Source: an uncultured Pseudohongiella sp. (GTDB taxonomy: Bacteria; Pseudomonadota; Gammaproteobacteria; Pseudomonadales; Pseudohongiellaceae). From it: a stretch of 64,000 nt of DNA. The notes beneath the pieces were generated by a model, which worked only from the letters and a program-made list of their open reading frames with translations, did not search any database and had not been told where the DNA came from. Positions within the stretch are counted from its first letter, which is position 1; every line of letters starts with the position of its first letter. A program made the position numbers and the translations under genes. The stretch lies in NCBI GenBank assembly GCA_902591495.1, contig CACJAW010000002.1, forward strand, positions 25,120 to 89,119. The letters are read 5' to 3'. Of the stretch, positions 19,283-29,310 are shown one piece after another.

Positions 19283-20173
19283 ATGAACATATTATTAACA
19301 GGTGCTTCGGGCTTGATTGGGAGAGCTATCAACTCTGAGCTAACGAAACAAGGTAACACTGTCTACCCGCTAGTTAGAAATAGACGCGAGGGCCCTTTTT
19401 TTTACATGCAAGAGACTGACGAAATTTTTTTTGATCAATCGATTCACTTGGGCGCAGTCATTAATCTAGCGGGAGTAAACATCTCAGAGCGTAGGTGGAA
19501 CCCTAAAGTGAAGGAACAAATAGTTCAAAGCAGAGTACGAACTACCGAGATCCTTTCGGATGCAATCGCTAATCTAAAGGAAAAACCAGACGTCTATTTA
19601 TCAGCCTCTGCAATCGGCTATTACGGCACCAACTCAAGTTCAATTCTTTCAGAATCCAGCCCGGCCGGAAAAGATTTTCTTGCCCAACTGGCGGTGGACT
19701 GGGAAAGAGCCACTAGGCCGGCTCAAGCTGCAGAAATACGAACATGCCTTCTTAGATTTGGCCTTGTTTTAAGTCCCGCTGGTGGCATGATCAAAAATCT
19801 GCTCTTACCATTCCGCCTCGCTTGCGTCGGACCCATTGGAAGCGGCCATCAAATGTTGAGCTGGATTAGCTTGCCGGATACTGTAAGTATCATGACTGAA
19901 TTAATAACGGATAAAAGATTTAGTGGAGCAATTAATCTGGTATCTGGACATCCCGCAAGCAGTCTAGGGTTTGCAAAAGCTCTAAGTGACTCAATCAAGC
20001 GTCCTGCTCTACCAAAAATTCCAGCGGGCATTGTAAGGATGATGTTTGGGGAGGTGGCTGACGCTGCGTTACTAGTAGGCGCAAGTGTAACTTCCGAAAG
20101 AATCTCTGAGCTAGACATTAACTTGCAACATACAGATTTAAATCAGTGCCTTGGTGACATCATTAGAACTTAA
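19283..20173 (+). CDS. TIGR01777 family (YfcH-like) NAD-dependent epimerase
   Basis: NILLTGASGLIGRAI, INLAGVNISERRW, SASAIGYYG. Confidence 0.9.
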   Translation: MNILLTGASGLIGRAINSELTKQGNTVYPLVRNRREGPFFYMQETDEIFFDQSIHLGAVINLAGVNISERRWNPKVKEQIVQSRVRTTEILSDAIANLKEKPDVYLSASAIGYYGTNSSSILSESSPAGKDFLAQLAVDWERATRPAQAAEIRTCLLRFGLVLSPAGGMIKNLLLPFRLACVGPIGSGHQMLSWISLPDTVSIMTELITDKRFSGAINLVSGHPASSLGFAKALSDSIKRPALPKIPAGIVRMMFGEVADAALLVGASVTSERISELDINLQHTDLNQCLGDIIRT

Positions 20174-20178
20174 AAGCA

Positions 20179-20565
20179 TCAGAGGAGAAAATTGCAAGCT
20201 GTCATTATTAAGGAAATAGCGAATACGAAAGTTGCTTCAACTAGGGAGGAGTAATTACTATTGTCCGACATTAAGTTCGCCGTTAGTACGAAGAAGAAAA
20301 TTGTGAGGCTTATCAGAAAAATAAAGGCAATCGAATCATTTGCCACAGCCAAACTAATGATCCAGGCGAGAAGGAGAGTGGAGAAGAACTGACAAACCAG
20401 AGCGCTCATTGAAAAACCTCCTTGCGCCCCATCCTTCAACCCTAATCCAGCTGCCCATTTACCTCCAAAGGCCGTTGGAGAATACCAGAACGAGGCGAAC
20501 AGATAGCTTACAATAGTACTCAAACCTACAGCCAACCAATTGACGTTCGTAACAAGCGCTTCCAC
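20179..20565 (-). CDS. DUF1761-type small membrane protein
   Basis: Four hydrophobic helices; FASFWYSPTAFGGKWAAG. Confidence 0.7.
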   Translation of the reverse strand: MEALVTNVNWLAVGLSTIVSYLFASFWYSPTAFGGKWAAGLGLKDGAQGGFSMSALVCQFFSTLLLAWIISLAVANDSIAFIFLISLTIFFFVLTANLMSDNSNYSSLVEATFVFAISLIMTACNFLL

Positions 20566-20729
20566 TGGTTTACTCCTCTATAAACTTTATTCAATAGAGT
20601 TAAACGGCTTCAACCCAATTCTCTTAACAGTCGACCAGTAAAATTTATACGCTAATCTGCCTGCCGGTGTGGTATACAACATCAAAAAATCGTAATCTAA
20701 CTGGCCATATCGATAGCTTGAGGTGTGAA

Positions 20730-22328
20730 ATGACTAACCGTATGATTTTTTTGGCGTTCCTATTCGTTCTCATAATGCCCTTTAGGTTCGGCTTAGCACA
20801 AAGCAATGACTTAGATAGCTTAAAGGCTGAGGCTGTTTCCTCCATAGATTCACTGGCAAAACTCAATCAAGAGATCATTGATAGTTTATTTTCTTTCGCT
20901 GAACTCGGCTTCCAAGAATTTGAAACACAGCGTTACTTAACAGAAATCCTCGAACAAAACGATTTTGAAGTTGAGCTTGGAATTGCCGGCATACCTTCCG
21001 CTTGGTGGGCAAGCTGGGGAAGCGGAGAGCCAGTGATTGCGTTAGGCTCTGATGTGGATGGAATCCCTCGAGCCTCACAGATGCCAGGGGTTGCTTTCCG
21101 TCAGCCAATGATAGAGGGAGCACCAGGTCACGGTGAGGGGCACAACTCAGGCCAGGCGGTTAACATCGTTGCTGCATTAGCGGTTAAAGAAATAATGGAG
21201 AGCAAGGGACTACCAGGAACAATAGTGATCTGGCCTGGAATAGCTGAGGAATTATTAGGGACTAAAGCTTGGTATGCCAGAGACGGACTTTTTGAGGGAG
21301 TAGATGCGGTTTTATTCACCCACGTATCTAACAATCTCTCAGTCAGTTGGGGACGAGCGCGAGGTACCGGCTTGGTATCCGTTGAGTATCTCTTTGACGG
21401 AGTCGCCGCACATGGCGCTGGCGACCCCTGGAAAGGACGAAGCGCTCTCGATGCGGTCGAACTAATGAACATTGCTTGGAATTATCGGCGAGAACATCTT
21501 CACCCACTTCAGCGTTCCCACTATGTAATTAGTAATGGTGGCGATCAGCCAAATGTTGTTCCTTCCTCGGCGAGTGTTTGGTACTTCATCCGTGAAGTTA
21601 GTGCCGATGGGATACGTAATAACTTCTCAACACTGCACCAAATCGCCGAGGGCGCATCATTGATGACTGACACCTCAATGTCCAGAAAAATTGTTGGCGC
21701 CGCTTACCCGCGGCATTTCAATAGACCAATTGCTCTGGCGATGGATGAGAATATAAAGAAAATCGGACTCCCCTCTTGGTCTGAGAACGATCAACAATTT
21801 GCTAAAGCACTGCAAACGCTCATGGGAGCAGAAGAACCAGAAGGACTCGCAACCGAATTGGCCGGCATAACACCGGACCTCGAACAACCAATATCCGGCG
21901 GATCAGATGATATTGGAGACATTTCTTGGAATGTGCCAACTGTAACTCTAAGATACCCTTCAAACGTTCGCGGATTACAAGGACATCACTGGTCAAGTGC
22001 GATGGCTATGGCAACCCCTATTGCACACAAGGGGGCCATCGCTGGTGCAAAGGTAATCGCATCAACTATGCTGGACCTGATATCAAACGATACCCTTGTC
22101 GAAGAGGCACAAAACTATTTTGACGACGTTCAAACGGCTGAGGAACAATACCGCCCTTTTATAGGCCCCAATGACCCACCTGCGATTGATAAAAATCAGG
22201 ATATCATGGCTAAATTCAAACCAATGTTGGAAGAGCTTTATTACGACCCTGAACGGTTTGAAACATACTTAGACCAACTAGGAATCGACTATCCACAGCT
22301 TACTCCAACAGAAATTCGACGTAACTAG
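20730..22328 (+). CDS. Exported M20-family amidohydrolase (AbgB-like)
   Basis: Start at MTNRMIFLAFLFV (signal peptide); FSFAELGFQEFET, DVDGIP, GEGHNSGQAVNIVAA, HGAGDPWKGRSALDAVELM. Confidence 0.87.
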   Translation: MTNRMIFLAFLFVLIMPFRFGLAQSNDLDSLKAEAVSSIDSLAKLNQEIIDSLFSFAELGFQEFETQRYLTEILEQNDFEVELGIAGIPSAWWASWGSGEPVIALGSDVDGIPRASQMPGVAFRQPMIEGAPGHGEGHNSGQAVNIVAALAVKEIMESKGLPGTIVIWPGIAEELLGTKAWYARDGLFEGVDAVLFTHVSNNLSVSWGRARGTGLVSVEYLFDGVAAHGAGDPWKGRSALDAVELMNIAWNYRREHLHPLQRSHYVISNGGDQPNVVPSSASVWYFIREVSADGIRNNFSTLHQIAEGASLMTDTSMSRKIVGAAYPRHFNRPIALAMDENIKKIGLPSWSENDQQFAKALQTLMGAEEPEGLATELAGITPDLEQPISGGSDDIGDISWNVPTVTLRYPSNVRGLQGHHWSSAMAMATPIAHKGAIAGAKVIASTMLDLISNDTLVEEAQNYFDDVQTAEEQYRPFIGPNDPPAIDKNQDIMAKFKPMLEELYYDPERFETYLDQLGIDYPQLTPTEIRRN

Positions 22329-22353
22329 TAGATAAATTGCTGAGTGCTCTAAT

Positions 22354-23004
22354 GTGAAGATGAAACTTTTTATTTTTTCTATAGTGCTCATTACTGGAGA
22401 TGTATTTGCTCAAGAGCCGCTGCAACCCAACATACTTGGCGAGTTAAATCTCTCGAGCCGAGTGGAGGAGGTTAAGGAATATCATGGGGAAGTCAGAGAC
22501 CTAAAGATCTTGGCGCCAACCCTTGCACCTGAAGAAATTGATCGTGCCGTTTTAAACAAGCTCATGCAAGAAATAGCTGATAACCCAAAAATTACCGAAG
22601 AGAGATTAGGAGTCTCTTCAGAACAAATTGACGATATTTTTATCACAATATCCAATGCCAAAAGTTTCATTAACAATAATGAGATGGCTAACGTTAGAGC
22701 AATGTGCAATGCTTGGAACAGCTCAAATTTTAGGGATGATAAGAGAACACAAGAAGCGATTGACGCGTATAAGACTCGCGATCAGTTTACGAAAAATTTT
22801 GTTGCAAAGTACTATCGGCTAGTATTATTTGACATCGAATCGCTGTTGCAACCATCTGAACAAGAAAGGTTTAATGCCTATATGAATGACCGTCGGCGAC
22901 GGATGGCCACGTCCGGGGCAAGATCTTGGGGCTCTGTTGTTGAGAATATAAAAAGTGGTCGTGATGCTGTTAATTTTCATTGCCGAGTGAATAGAGACAA
23001 GTGA
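22354..23004 (+). CDS. Secreted hypothetical protein
   Basis: Signal peptide ending in FAQ; GTG start; no family recognised. Confidence 0.6.
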   Translation: MKMKLFIFSIVLITGDVFAQEPLQPNILGELNLSSRVEEVKEYHGEVRDLKILAPTLAPEEIDRAVLNKLMQEIADNPKITEERLGVSSEQIDDIFITISNAKSFINNNEMANVRAMCNAWNSSNFRDDKRTQEAIDAYKTRDQFTKNFVAKYYRLVLFDIESLLQPSEQERFNAYMNDRRRRMATSGARSWGSVVENIKSGRDAVNFHCRVNRDK

Positions 23005-23012
23005 GGAGCGAG

Positions 23013-23882
23013 ATGAATAGTACCTGTTTTAATGTCAGTATCGAAAATAACATTGCGCATTTGGTGCTTAACAGACCTGAAAAGCGAAATAGTATGGTGC
23101 CGGAGTTTTGGGACGAATTACCCAAAATCATTCATAAAATTGACGAAGATTCATTGGCAAGAGTAATCGTTATTTCATCCACTGGCCCTCATTTCACCTC
23201 AGGAATCGATACCTCTGTTTTTGGTAACCCTGAGAAAGTATCGGACAATTCGATGGAGCAGAAAAAACTCGATCGAGTAAAGGGAGCTAAACTTTATGAC
23301 ACCGTGAAGTACCTTCAACAAACCTTTTCTTGTTTGGAGAATAGTCGTGTTCCTGTTTTGGCTGCAATTCAAGGTGGCGCTATTGGCGGTGGAGTTGATC
23401 TTATTACAGCCTGCGACATGCGCTACATGACCGAAGATGCTTTTCTTAGCATCTTCGAAATCAATATTGGAATGACGGCTGACGTGGGCACTTTCCCACG
23501 GATAGCCAAGTTACTTCCGGAGGGCATAGCCAAAGAACTTGCCTACACTGGCAGAAGAATGTCTGCAAAAGAGGCTAAATCGCTTGGACTTGTGAACCAA
23601 ATATTTCCCAATAAAGATGCGATGCTAAGCGGTGTAATGAAAATTGCAAAAGAAATCGCAAATAAGGCACCGCTCGCCATTTATGGAAGCAAAAGAATCA
23701 TAAATTTTGCGAGAGACCACAGTACATCCGACGCGCTTGATTACATCGGAATATGGAACGCAAGCATGCTCCAACAAGACGAAATCGTTGAAGCAATGAA
23801 TGCCAACAGAGAGGAGAGAGAAGCAGATTTTGTCGATTTACCGTCAAAGAGAAAGCAAATGGGTTCGGGTTTAACGGACTAA
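23013..23882 (+). CDS. Enoyl-CoA hydratase/isomerase
   Basis: LVLNRPEKRNSM, VISSTGPHFTSGIDTS, AAIQGGAIGGGVDLITACDMRY; start at second Met. Confidence 0.92.
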   Translation: MNSTCFNVSIENNIAHLVLNRPEKRNSMVPEFWDELPKIIHKIDEDSLARVIVISSTGPHFTSGIDTSVFGNPEKVSDNSMEQKKLDRVKGAKLYDTVKYLQQTFSCLENSRVPVLAAIQGGAIGGGVDLITACDMRYMTEDAFLSIFEINIGMTADVGTFPRIAKLLPEGIAKELAYTGRRMSAKEAKSLGLVNQIFPNKDAMLSGVMKIAKEIANKAPLAIYGSKRIINFARDHSTSDALDYIGIWNASMLQQDEIVEAMNANREEREADFVDLPSKRKQMGSGLTD

Positions 23883-23963
23883 AAACAAATAACACGAGGT
23901 GTGGACATTTTGAGCTCGCGCTCTTACTCTTAGGCTATAAAACTACAAAAATAGAGTTTCCTC

Positions 23964-25037
23964 ATGACATCGCGAATTTTTCCCCTTAGTTCACTCATAA
24001 GCATTGTGACAGCATCTCTCCTTTTTACCTCTGGGATTTATGCTCAAGATACCAATTTAAATTCAGTCACAGTAACTCGTCTGCTGGATCAACCTATCAT
24101 CAGACCTGACTTACATCCCAGCATTGGACAAAATATTCAAGGTCCCTCTTTAATAAGAGTACCGGAATGGGTAGAAGATCCTCTGGGCAAGTATTATCTA
24201 TACTTCGCAGATCACAAGGGAAGATACATTAGGCTGGCATATTCGGATGAGCTAACTGGCCCATGGAAAATTCATGAGGCAGGCTCTCTACCCATTGAGC
24301 AATCTTATTTCGCGGCGACCCCCCCTCCAATCACAGATGAACAACTTGCCGAGTTAACTGCTGCGCGTAGCGGAGTTTCAGGATTAGGTTCACCGGTCTC
24401 ACACGATCTAGCGCTTGAATTCACCATGCCTCATATTGCATCACCAGATGTGCATGTGGATAACGAAACACAAAATATCATAATGTACTACCACGGGCTT
24501 GAGGGACCTGCTTTCCAGCACTCAAGAGTGGCAACTTCAAAGAACGGTATTGATTTTACTGCTCGCGAGGAGAATTTAGGCCGCAGTTATTTTCGAACAT
24601 TTAAGTACAATGAAATGACTTACGCTTTAGCGATGCCTGGCCAGTTTTATCGATCGAAAGACGGATTTACAGACTTCGAGGAAGGACCGCGCCTCTTTGG
24701 TCCTAACATGAGACATTCGGCTGTTATTGTCCGCGATGATCACTTATACGTGTTTTGGACTCGAGTGGGGGACGCTCCAGAGAGTATACTTTTAAGCACG
24801 ATTGATCTTCGTTCAGACTGGATGACTTGGAGCGAGTCTAAAGAAGTCATGGTATTAAAACCAGAGTTTGACTGGGAGGGTGCGAACGCGCCCGTTGAAC
24901 CATCTGTGCGAAGCACAGCGTATGGACAGGTTAACCAGTTACGTGACCCAGCACTTTACGTAGAGGGTGACCAAATTTATTTGCTGTACGCTGTAGCTGG
25001 AGAGAGCGGCATAGCCTTAGCTCGCGTTAATTTTTAA
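23964..25037 (+). CDS. Secreted five-bladed-propeller glycosidase-like (GH43-like) protein
   Basis: Signal peptide; PEWVEDPLGKYYLYFADHKGRYIRLAYSDELTGPW, AGESGIALARV. Confidence 0.65.
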   Translation: MTSRIFPLSSLISIVTASLLFTSGIYAQDTNLNSVTVTRLLDQPIIRPDLHPSIGQNIQGPSLIRVPEWVEDPLGKYYLYFADHKGRYIRLAYSDELTGPWKIHEAGSLPIEQSYFAATPPPITDEQLAELTAARSGVSGLGSPVSHDLALEFTMPHIASPDVHVDNETQNIIMYYHGLEGPAFQHSRVATSKNGIDFTAREENLGRSYFRTFKYNEMTYALAMPGQFYRSKDGFTDFEEGPRLFGPNMRHSAVIVRDDHLYVFWTRVGDAPESILLSTIDLRSDWMTWSESKEVMVLKPEFDWEGANAPVEPSVRSTAYGQVNQLRDPALYVEGDQIYLLYAVAGESGIALARVNF

Positions 25038-25047
25038 GGCCTGATTT

Positions 25048-25920
25048 ATGATCAAACCACTCGTTGGAATAATTGTCATCCTGCTAATAAGTTCGGCACT
25101 TGTAGTTGCTGGAAGTCAAGGAAGTGTATACGTCCCTCGAGTGCCACTCTTTGCTATATGCGCAGGAATTGGTTTCATTCTTCATTGGTTGGTGTTTATT
25201 CCAAGCTATTACTATCAAACAGAGCATTATTTTGATCTAACCGGTTCCCTTTCTTATATCAGCGCAGTCACAGTTGCAGTTTTTATGCATCCTTTACTCG
25301 ATTTGCGAGGACTGCTGATTGCAGTTTTGGTTGCCATTTGGGCCATTCGGTTGGGGAGCTTTCTGTTTTTGCGCGTTAAAAAAGCGGGGCAAGACAGAAG
25401 ATTTACAGAGCTCAAAAAACGATTTTGGCGTTATCTATTTACATGGACACTTGGCGGTGCTTGGGTGTTTATCACCATGGCAGCAGCATTAGCCTCAATC
25501 ACCTCAATGACGCAACGTCCCTTAGGTATTTGGGTCGGCATTGGATTGTTTTTGTGGCTAGTTGGGTTTTCAATTGAAGTTATGGCTGATCGACAAAAGA
25601 CGAAATTTAGAAATGAAGCTGACAATGCCGAAAAGTTTATCACTACTGGACTCTGGAGATATTCCCGACATCCTAATTACTTTGGAGAAATTGTTCTTTG
25701 GCTTGGTATCGCCATCATTGCCTATCCTACCCTCGTCGGTTGGCAATATGCGGCTCTTATCTCACCAATTTTCGTGACATTCTTGCTAGTCAAAGTGAGT
25801 GGAGTCAAACTTCTTGAAGAAAGTGGGCAAAAACGCTGGGGCTCAGATCCAACCTATCAAAAGTATGTTGCTAACACTTCCGTATTGTTTCCGCTGCCTA
25901 GTCGCGATGACTTGAACTGA
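25048..25920 (+). CDS. DUF1295 (steroid 5-alpha-reductase-like) membrane protein
   Basis: FITTGLWRYSRHPNYFGEIVLWLGI motif, multiple TM segments. Confidence 0.9.
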   Translation: MIKPLVGIIVILLISSALVVAGSQGSVYVPRVPLFAICAGIGFILHWLVFIPSYYYQTEHYFDLTGSLSYISAVTVAVFMHPLLDLRGLLIAVLVAIWAIRLGSFLFLRVKKAGQDRRFTELKKRFWRYLFTWTLGGAWVFITMAAALASITSMTQRPLGIWVGIGLFLWLVGFSIEVMADRQKTKFRNEADNAEKFITTGLWRYSRHPNYFGEIVLWLGIAIIAYPTLVGWQYAALISPIFVTFLLVKVSGVKLLEESGQKRWGSDPTYQKYVANTSVLFPLPSRDDLN

Positions 25921-25979
25921 AAAAAAATAATCATAACAGCTCTCCCATAAAACCAAATAATAAAAGAGAATTACTCACC

Positions 25980-27584
25980 ATGCGAATTCACCTAAAGATG
26001 ACAAAATTCATTCTAGCCTTTGTGATTTCATCAAGCCTTTTGTCTATTGCTAAGGCGCAAGATACGCCAAATTTACGAAGCGCCTGTCCACTACTTACTA
26101 ATAATACTTTAGATTTGGAGAACACCACTATTTCCTCAGCAGAAATTGTCGAAGCAAATAGTTTTAGACAACCCGGGCGCGATAGCAATTTGATGACCCC
26201 AGCTTTTTGCAGAGTTGTTGGCGTTACGGACCCTGCAATTAACTTCGAGGTCTGGTTACCATTAGATAACTGGAACGGTAAATATAATGGTGTCGGAAAT
26301 GGTGGAATGGCAGGAGTTATAAGTTACTCTGCGCTTGCGAGTGCTCTGACTAGGGGTTACGCAGCCGCAAGCACTGACACAGGTCATGATCAGAGCGCCG
26401 GTCTTTTCGATGCCTCGTGGGCGTCTGGTCGACAAGATCTAATTGAAGATTTCGGCCATCGGGCACTGCACCTTACCACCATTAACGCCAAATCTATTAC
26501 TCAAGCGTTTTACACAGAGCCGCCAAAGTATTCCTACTATACAGGCTGCTCAAAAGGTGGTCAGATGGGACTCATGGAGGCACAACGCTACCCTGATGAT
26601 TTCGATGGTATCGTTGCTGGGAATCCCGCGAATGACTGGACTCGATTTTACGCTGGCGCGCACCTCTGGTATTCATTAGCGATGCTGGAAGATCAAGAGT
26701 CTTGGATTCCAAGATCGAAGCTACCTGCTTTTGGTAAGGCGGTAAATGAAGCTTGCGATGCACTTGATGGCATCGAGGATGGGATTTTACAAAACCCACT
26801 CGCATGTAATTTTGAACCATCCTCCATACAGTGCCCAGTGGGCACAGATAACAGCTCTTGCCTAACAGAAAAACAAGTTTCAGCCGTCGAAAAAATTTGG
26901 TCCGGAGTTAAAACTTCTGATGGCGACTTAATCTATCCAGGCTTGGTTCCTGGAGGTGAAGCTGATCCAGGTGGCTGGGGGCGGTGGGTAACTGGAGCTG
27001 AGCCTTTTACTTCACTTCACTGGCTAGGTGGGGAAGGATTTTTCAGATGGTTTGTATTCGATGATCCTGATTGGGACTTCACGAGTTTTGATTTTGATAA
27101 AGATCTAGAATATGCCCTCCAAAAAGTAGGGAACTCCGTGGATTCAAACAATCCCGATTTAAGACGCCTGCGGGATAATGGCTCAAAGCTAATTGTTTAT
27201 CATGGTTGGAGCGATCCAGATATATCCCCAGTTGCCTCAATCAATTATTACGAGAGTGTCGTTGGCACAATTGCAGATGATATGCGGGCTTCAAGCTATT
27301 CGACCGCGCTCAATAGGACACAAAACTTCTTTCGTTTATTCATGGTCCCTGGAATGGGTCACTGCTCTGGCGGACCAGGTCCAGATCGATTTGATGCGCT
27401 CTCTGCGCTTGAGAACTGGGTGGAGAATGGTATTGCACCAGATTCTCTCAAAGCTTCTAAGGTGGTAAATGGAGAAGTGACCCGCAGCAGACCGCTCTGC
27501 GTTTACCCAGAGGTTGCCACGTACTCTGGCCGAGGGAGCACAGATGAAGCGGAAAATTTCTACTGCGCCGCTCCATCACTTTAA
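25980..27584 (+). CDS. Secreted tannase/feruloyl esterase family protein
   Basis: Signal peptide; NWNGKYNGVGNGGMAG, YTGCSKGGQMGLMEAQRYP, MVPGMGHCSGGPGPDRFD, RPLCVYP. Confidence 0.92.
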   Translation: MRIHLKMTKFILAFVISSSLLSIAKAQDTPNLRSACPLLTNNTLDLENTTISSAEIVEANSFRQPGRDSNLMTPAFCRVVGVTDPAINFEVWLPLDNWNGKYNGVGNGGMAGVISYSALASALTRGYAAASTDTGHDQSAGLFDASWASGRQDLIEDFGHRALHLTTINAKSITQAFYTEPPKYSYYTGCSKGGQMGLMEAQRYPDDFDGIVAGNPANDWTRFYAGAHLWYSLAMLEDQESWIPRSKLPAFGKAVNEACDALDGIEDGILQNPLACNFEPSSIQCPVGTDNSSCLTEKQVSAVEKIWSGVKTSDGDLIYPGLVPGGEADPGGWGRWVTGAEPFTSLHWLGGEGFFRWFVFDDPDWDFTSFDFDKDLEYALQKVGNSVDSNNPDLRRLRDNGSKLIVYHGWSDPDISPVASINYYESVVGTIADDMRASSYSTALNRTQNFFRLFMVPGMGHCSGGPGPDRFDALSALENWVENGIAPDSLKASKVVNGEVTRSRPLCVYPEVATYSGRGSTDEAENFYCAAPSL

Positions 27585-27737
27585 TCGAAATAATCTATGA
27601 GAGTATTCTTAACAAGAGTAGTGGTTCTCTATTCAGATAGACTTGACTTTCACGTTGAAGAAGCTCGTGGATTTATTACTCACTTTTAACTGCATCCAAA
27701 AATTTAATTCCTAAAAAAAATCACGCGGTGGAAATAG

Positions 27738-29294
27738 ATGTCTTGGCAAAAAGAAATCAATGAAATAAAACATCGAGAGTCGCTAGCCAGAAGTATGGGT
27801 GGCGAAGAGAGAATCCAGAGACAGCATGAAAATGGACGACTGACCGTTCGCGAACGAGTAGAAAAATTAGTCGACAAAGATAGCTTTCATGAAATCGGTG
27901 CTCTAGCAGGAAAAGCTAACTATGGTGAAGATGGTGAACTTCTGAATTTCGTCCCCTCAAATTTTGTTCTTGGGACCGCCGATATAAACGGCCGACGAGT
28001 GGTTGTCGGAGGTGATGATTTTACAGTTCGCGGAGGCGCTGCAGACGCCAAGGTAGGCGATAAGTCGGGCTACGGAGAACGATATGCTCTAGAAATGCGA
28101 TTACCTTTAATTCGTCTAGTCGATGGCAGTGGTGGCGGTGGCAGCGTAAAAACACTGGAGATGGCGGGTCATTCTTATGTTCCCGCGCTTAAAGGACTCG
28201 AAACTACGATGCAGCTGATGGGCGTGGTTCCGGTTGTATGCGCCTGCATGGGCTCTGTAGCAGGCTTAGGCGCTGTCAGAGTTACGATTTCTCACTTCTC
28301 TTTGATGATAAAAGGATCTAGTCAACTGTTTGTAGCGGGACCTCCAGTAGTTGAAAGGGGATTTGGGAAATCTGTTGAAAAAAATGAACTCGGTGGATCC
28401 CATATTCACACTAGTTTAAGCGGAGCCGTGGATAACGAAGTCGATTCCGAAGACGACGCGTTCAAAGTTATAAAAGATTTCCTTTCCTACTTACCTCAAA
28501 ACGTTTGGCAAATGCCTCCCATCGTTCCAAACGATGACCCCTCTGACAGGCGAGACGAATCGCTTCTCTCAGTTATACCGAGAGAACGCCGACAGATGTA
28601 CGAGATACGAGAGGTAATCGACTCGATATGCGACAAGGAATCATTCTTTGAAATAAACCCGGGTTACGGGAAATCCCTTGTCGTAGGTCTGGCAAGAATA
28701 AAAGGTCATGCAGTGGGCTTGATGGCAAATGATACCTACTTTGATGGTGGAGCCGTTACGGCCACAGCGTCAGAAAAGATGATGCGTTTTGTAGATCTCT
28801 GCGATACTTTCCATTTACCAATGATCAACTTGGTTGATAATCCAGGATTCTTAATTGGCGTTAAAGCTGAAGAAGAAGGAACCGTGCGTTTGGGAAGTCG
28901 CGCGCTGATGGCCGTTTACCAAACGACTATACCCTGGGTCTCTATTATCATTCGGCGCTGCTATGGAGTTGCTGGAGGCGGTCATGGTAGGGACGGATTA
29001 AATCTCCGGTATGCATGGCCCTCTGCCGATTGGGGCTCACTACCTATTGAGGGCGGCGTACAAGCTGCTTACCGACGCGATATCGAAGCAGCTGACGATC
29101 CAAAAGCGCGCCGAAGAGAGCTCGAAGATATGCTTGAGGAATTTAGGTCCCCTTTGCGTACAGCTGAAGCTTTTGGAATTGAGGAGATAATTGATCCGCG
29201 CGATACGAGACCAATCCTATGCGACTGGGTAAGTCTTGCTTATGAGATTTTGCCAACCCAGCTGGGACCGAAGTCTCGAACCCCTCGTCCTTAA
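27738..29294 (+). CDS. Acyl-CoA carboxylase carboxyltransferase (beta) subunit
   Basis: GRLTVRERVEKLVDKDSFHE, GSGGGGSVKTLEMAGHSYVPAL, HIHTSLSGAVDNEVDSEDDAF, DNPGFLIG. Confidence 0.9.
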   Translation: MSWQKEINEIKHRESLARSMGGEERIQRQHENGRLTVRERVEKLVDKDSFHEIGALAGKANYGEDGELLNFVPSNFVLGTADINGRRVVVGGDDFTVRGGAADAKVGDKSGYGERYALEMRLPLIRLVDGSGGGGSVKTLEMAGHSYVPALKGLETTMQLMGVVPVVCACMGSVAGLGAVRVTISHFSLMIKGSSQLFVAGPPVVERGFGKSVEKNELGGSHIHTSLSGAVDNEVDSEDDAFKVIKDFLSYLPQNVWQMPPIVPNDDPSDRRDESLLSVIPRERRQMYEIREVIDSICDKESFFEINPGYGKSLVVGLARIKGHAVGLMANDTYFDGGAVTATASEKMMRFVDLCDTFHLPMINLVDNPGFLIGVKAEEEGTVRLGSRALMAVYQTTIPWVSIIIRRCYGVAGGGHGRDGLNLRYAWPSADWGSLPIEGGVQAAYRRDIEAADDPKARRRELEDMLEEFRSPLRTAEAFGIEEIIDPRDTRPILCDWVSLAYEILPTQLGPKSRTPRP

Positions 29295-29310
29295 AAAATA
29301 TCCTTTACCT

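Noticed and set aside
27585-27737. Possible 30-aa ORF (MRVFLTRVVVLYSDRLDFHVEEARGFITHF) in the intergenic gap
   Set aside because: Too short, no RBS or homology evidence; cannot be supported.
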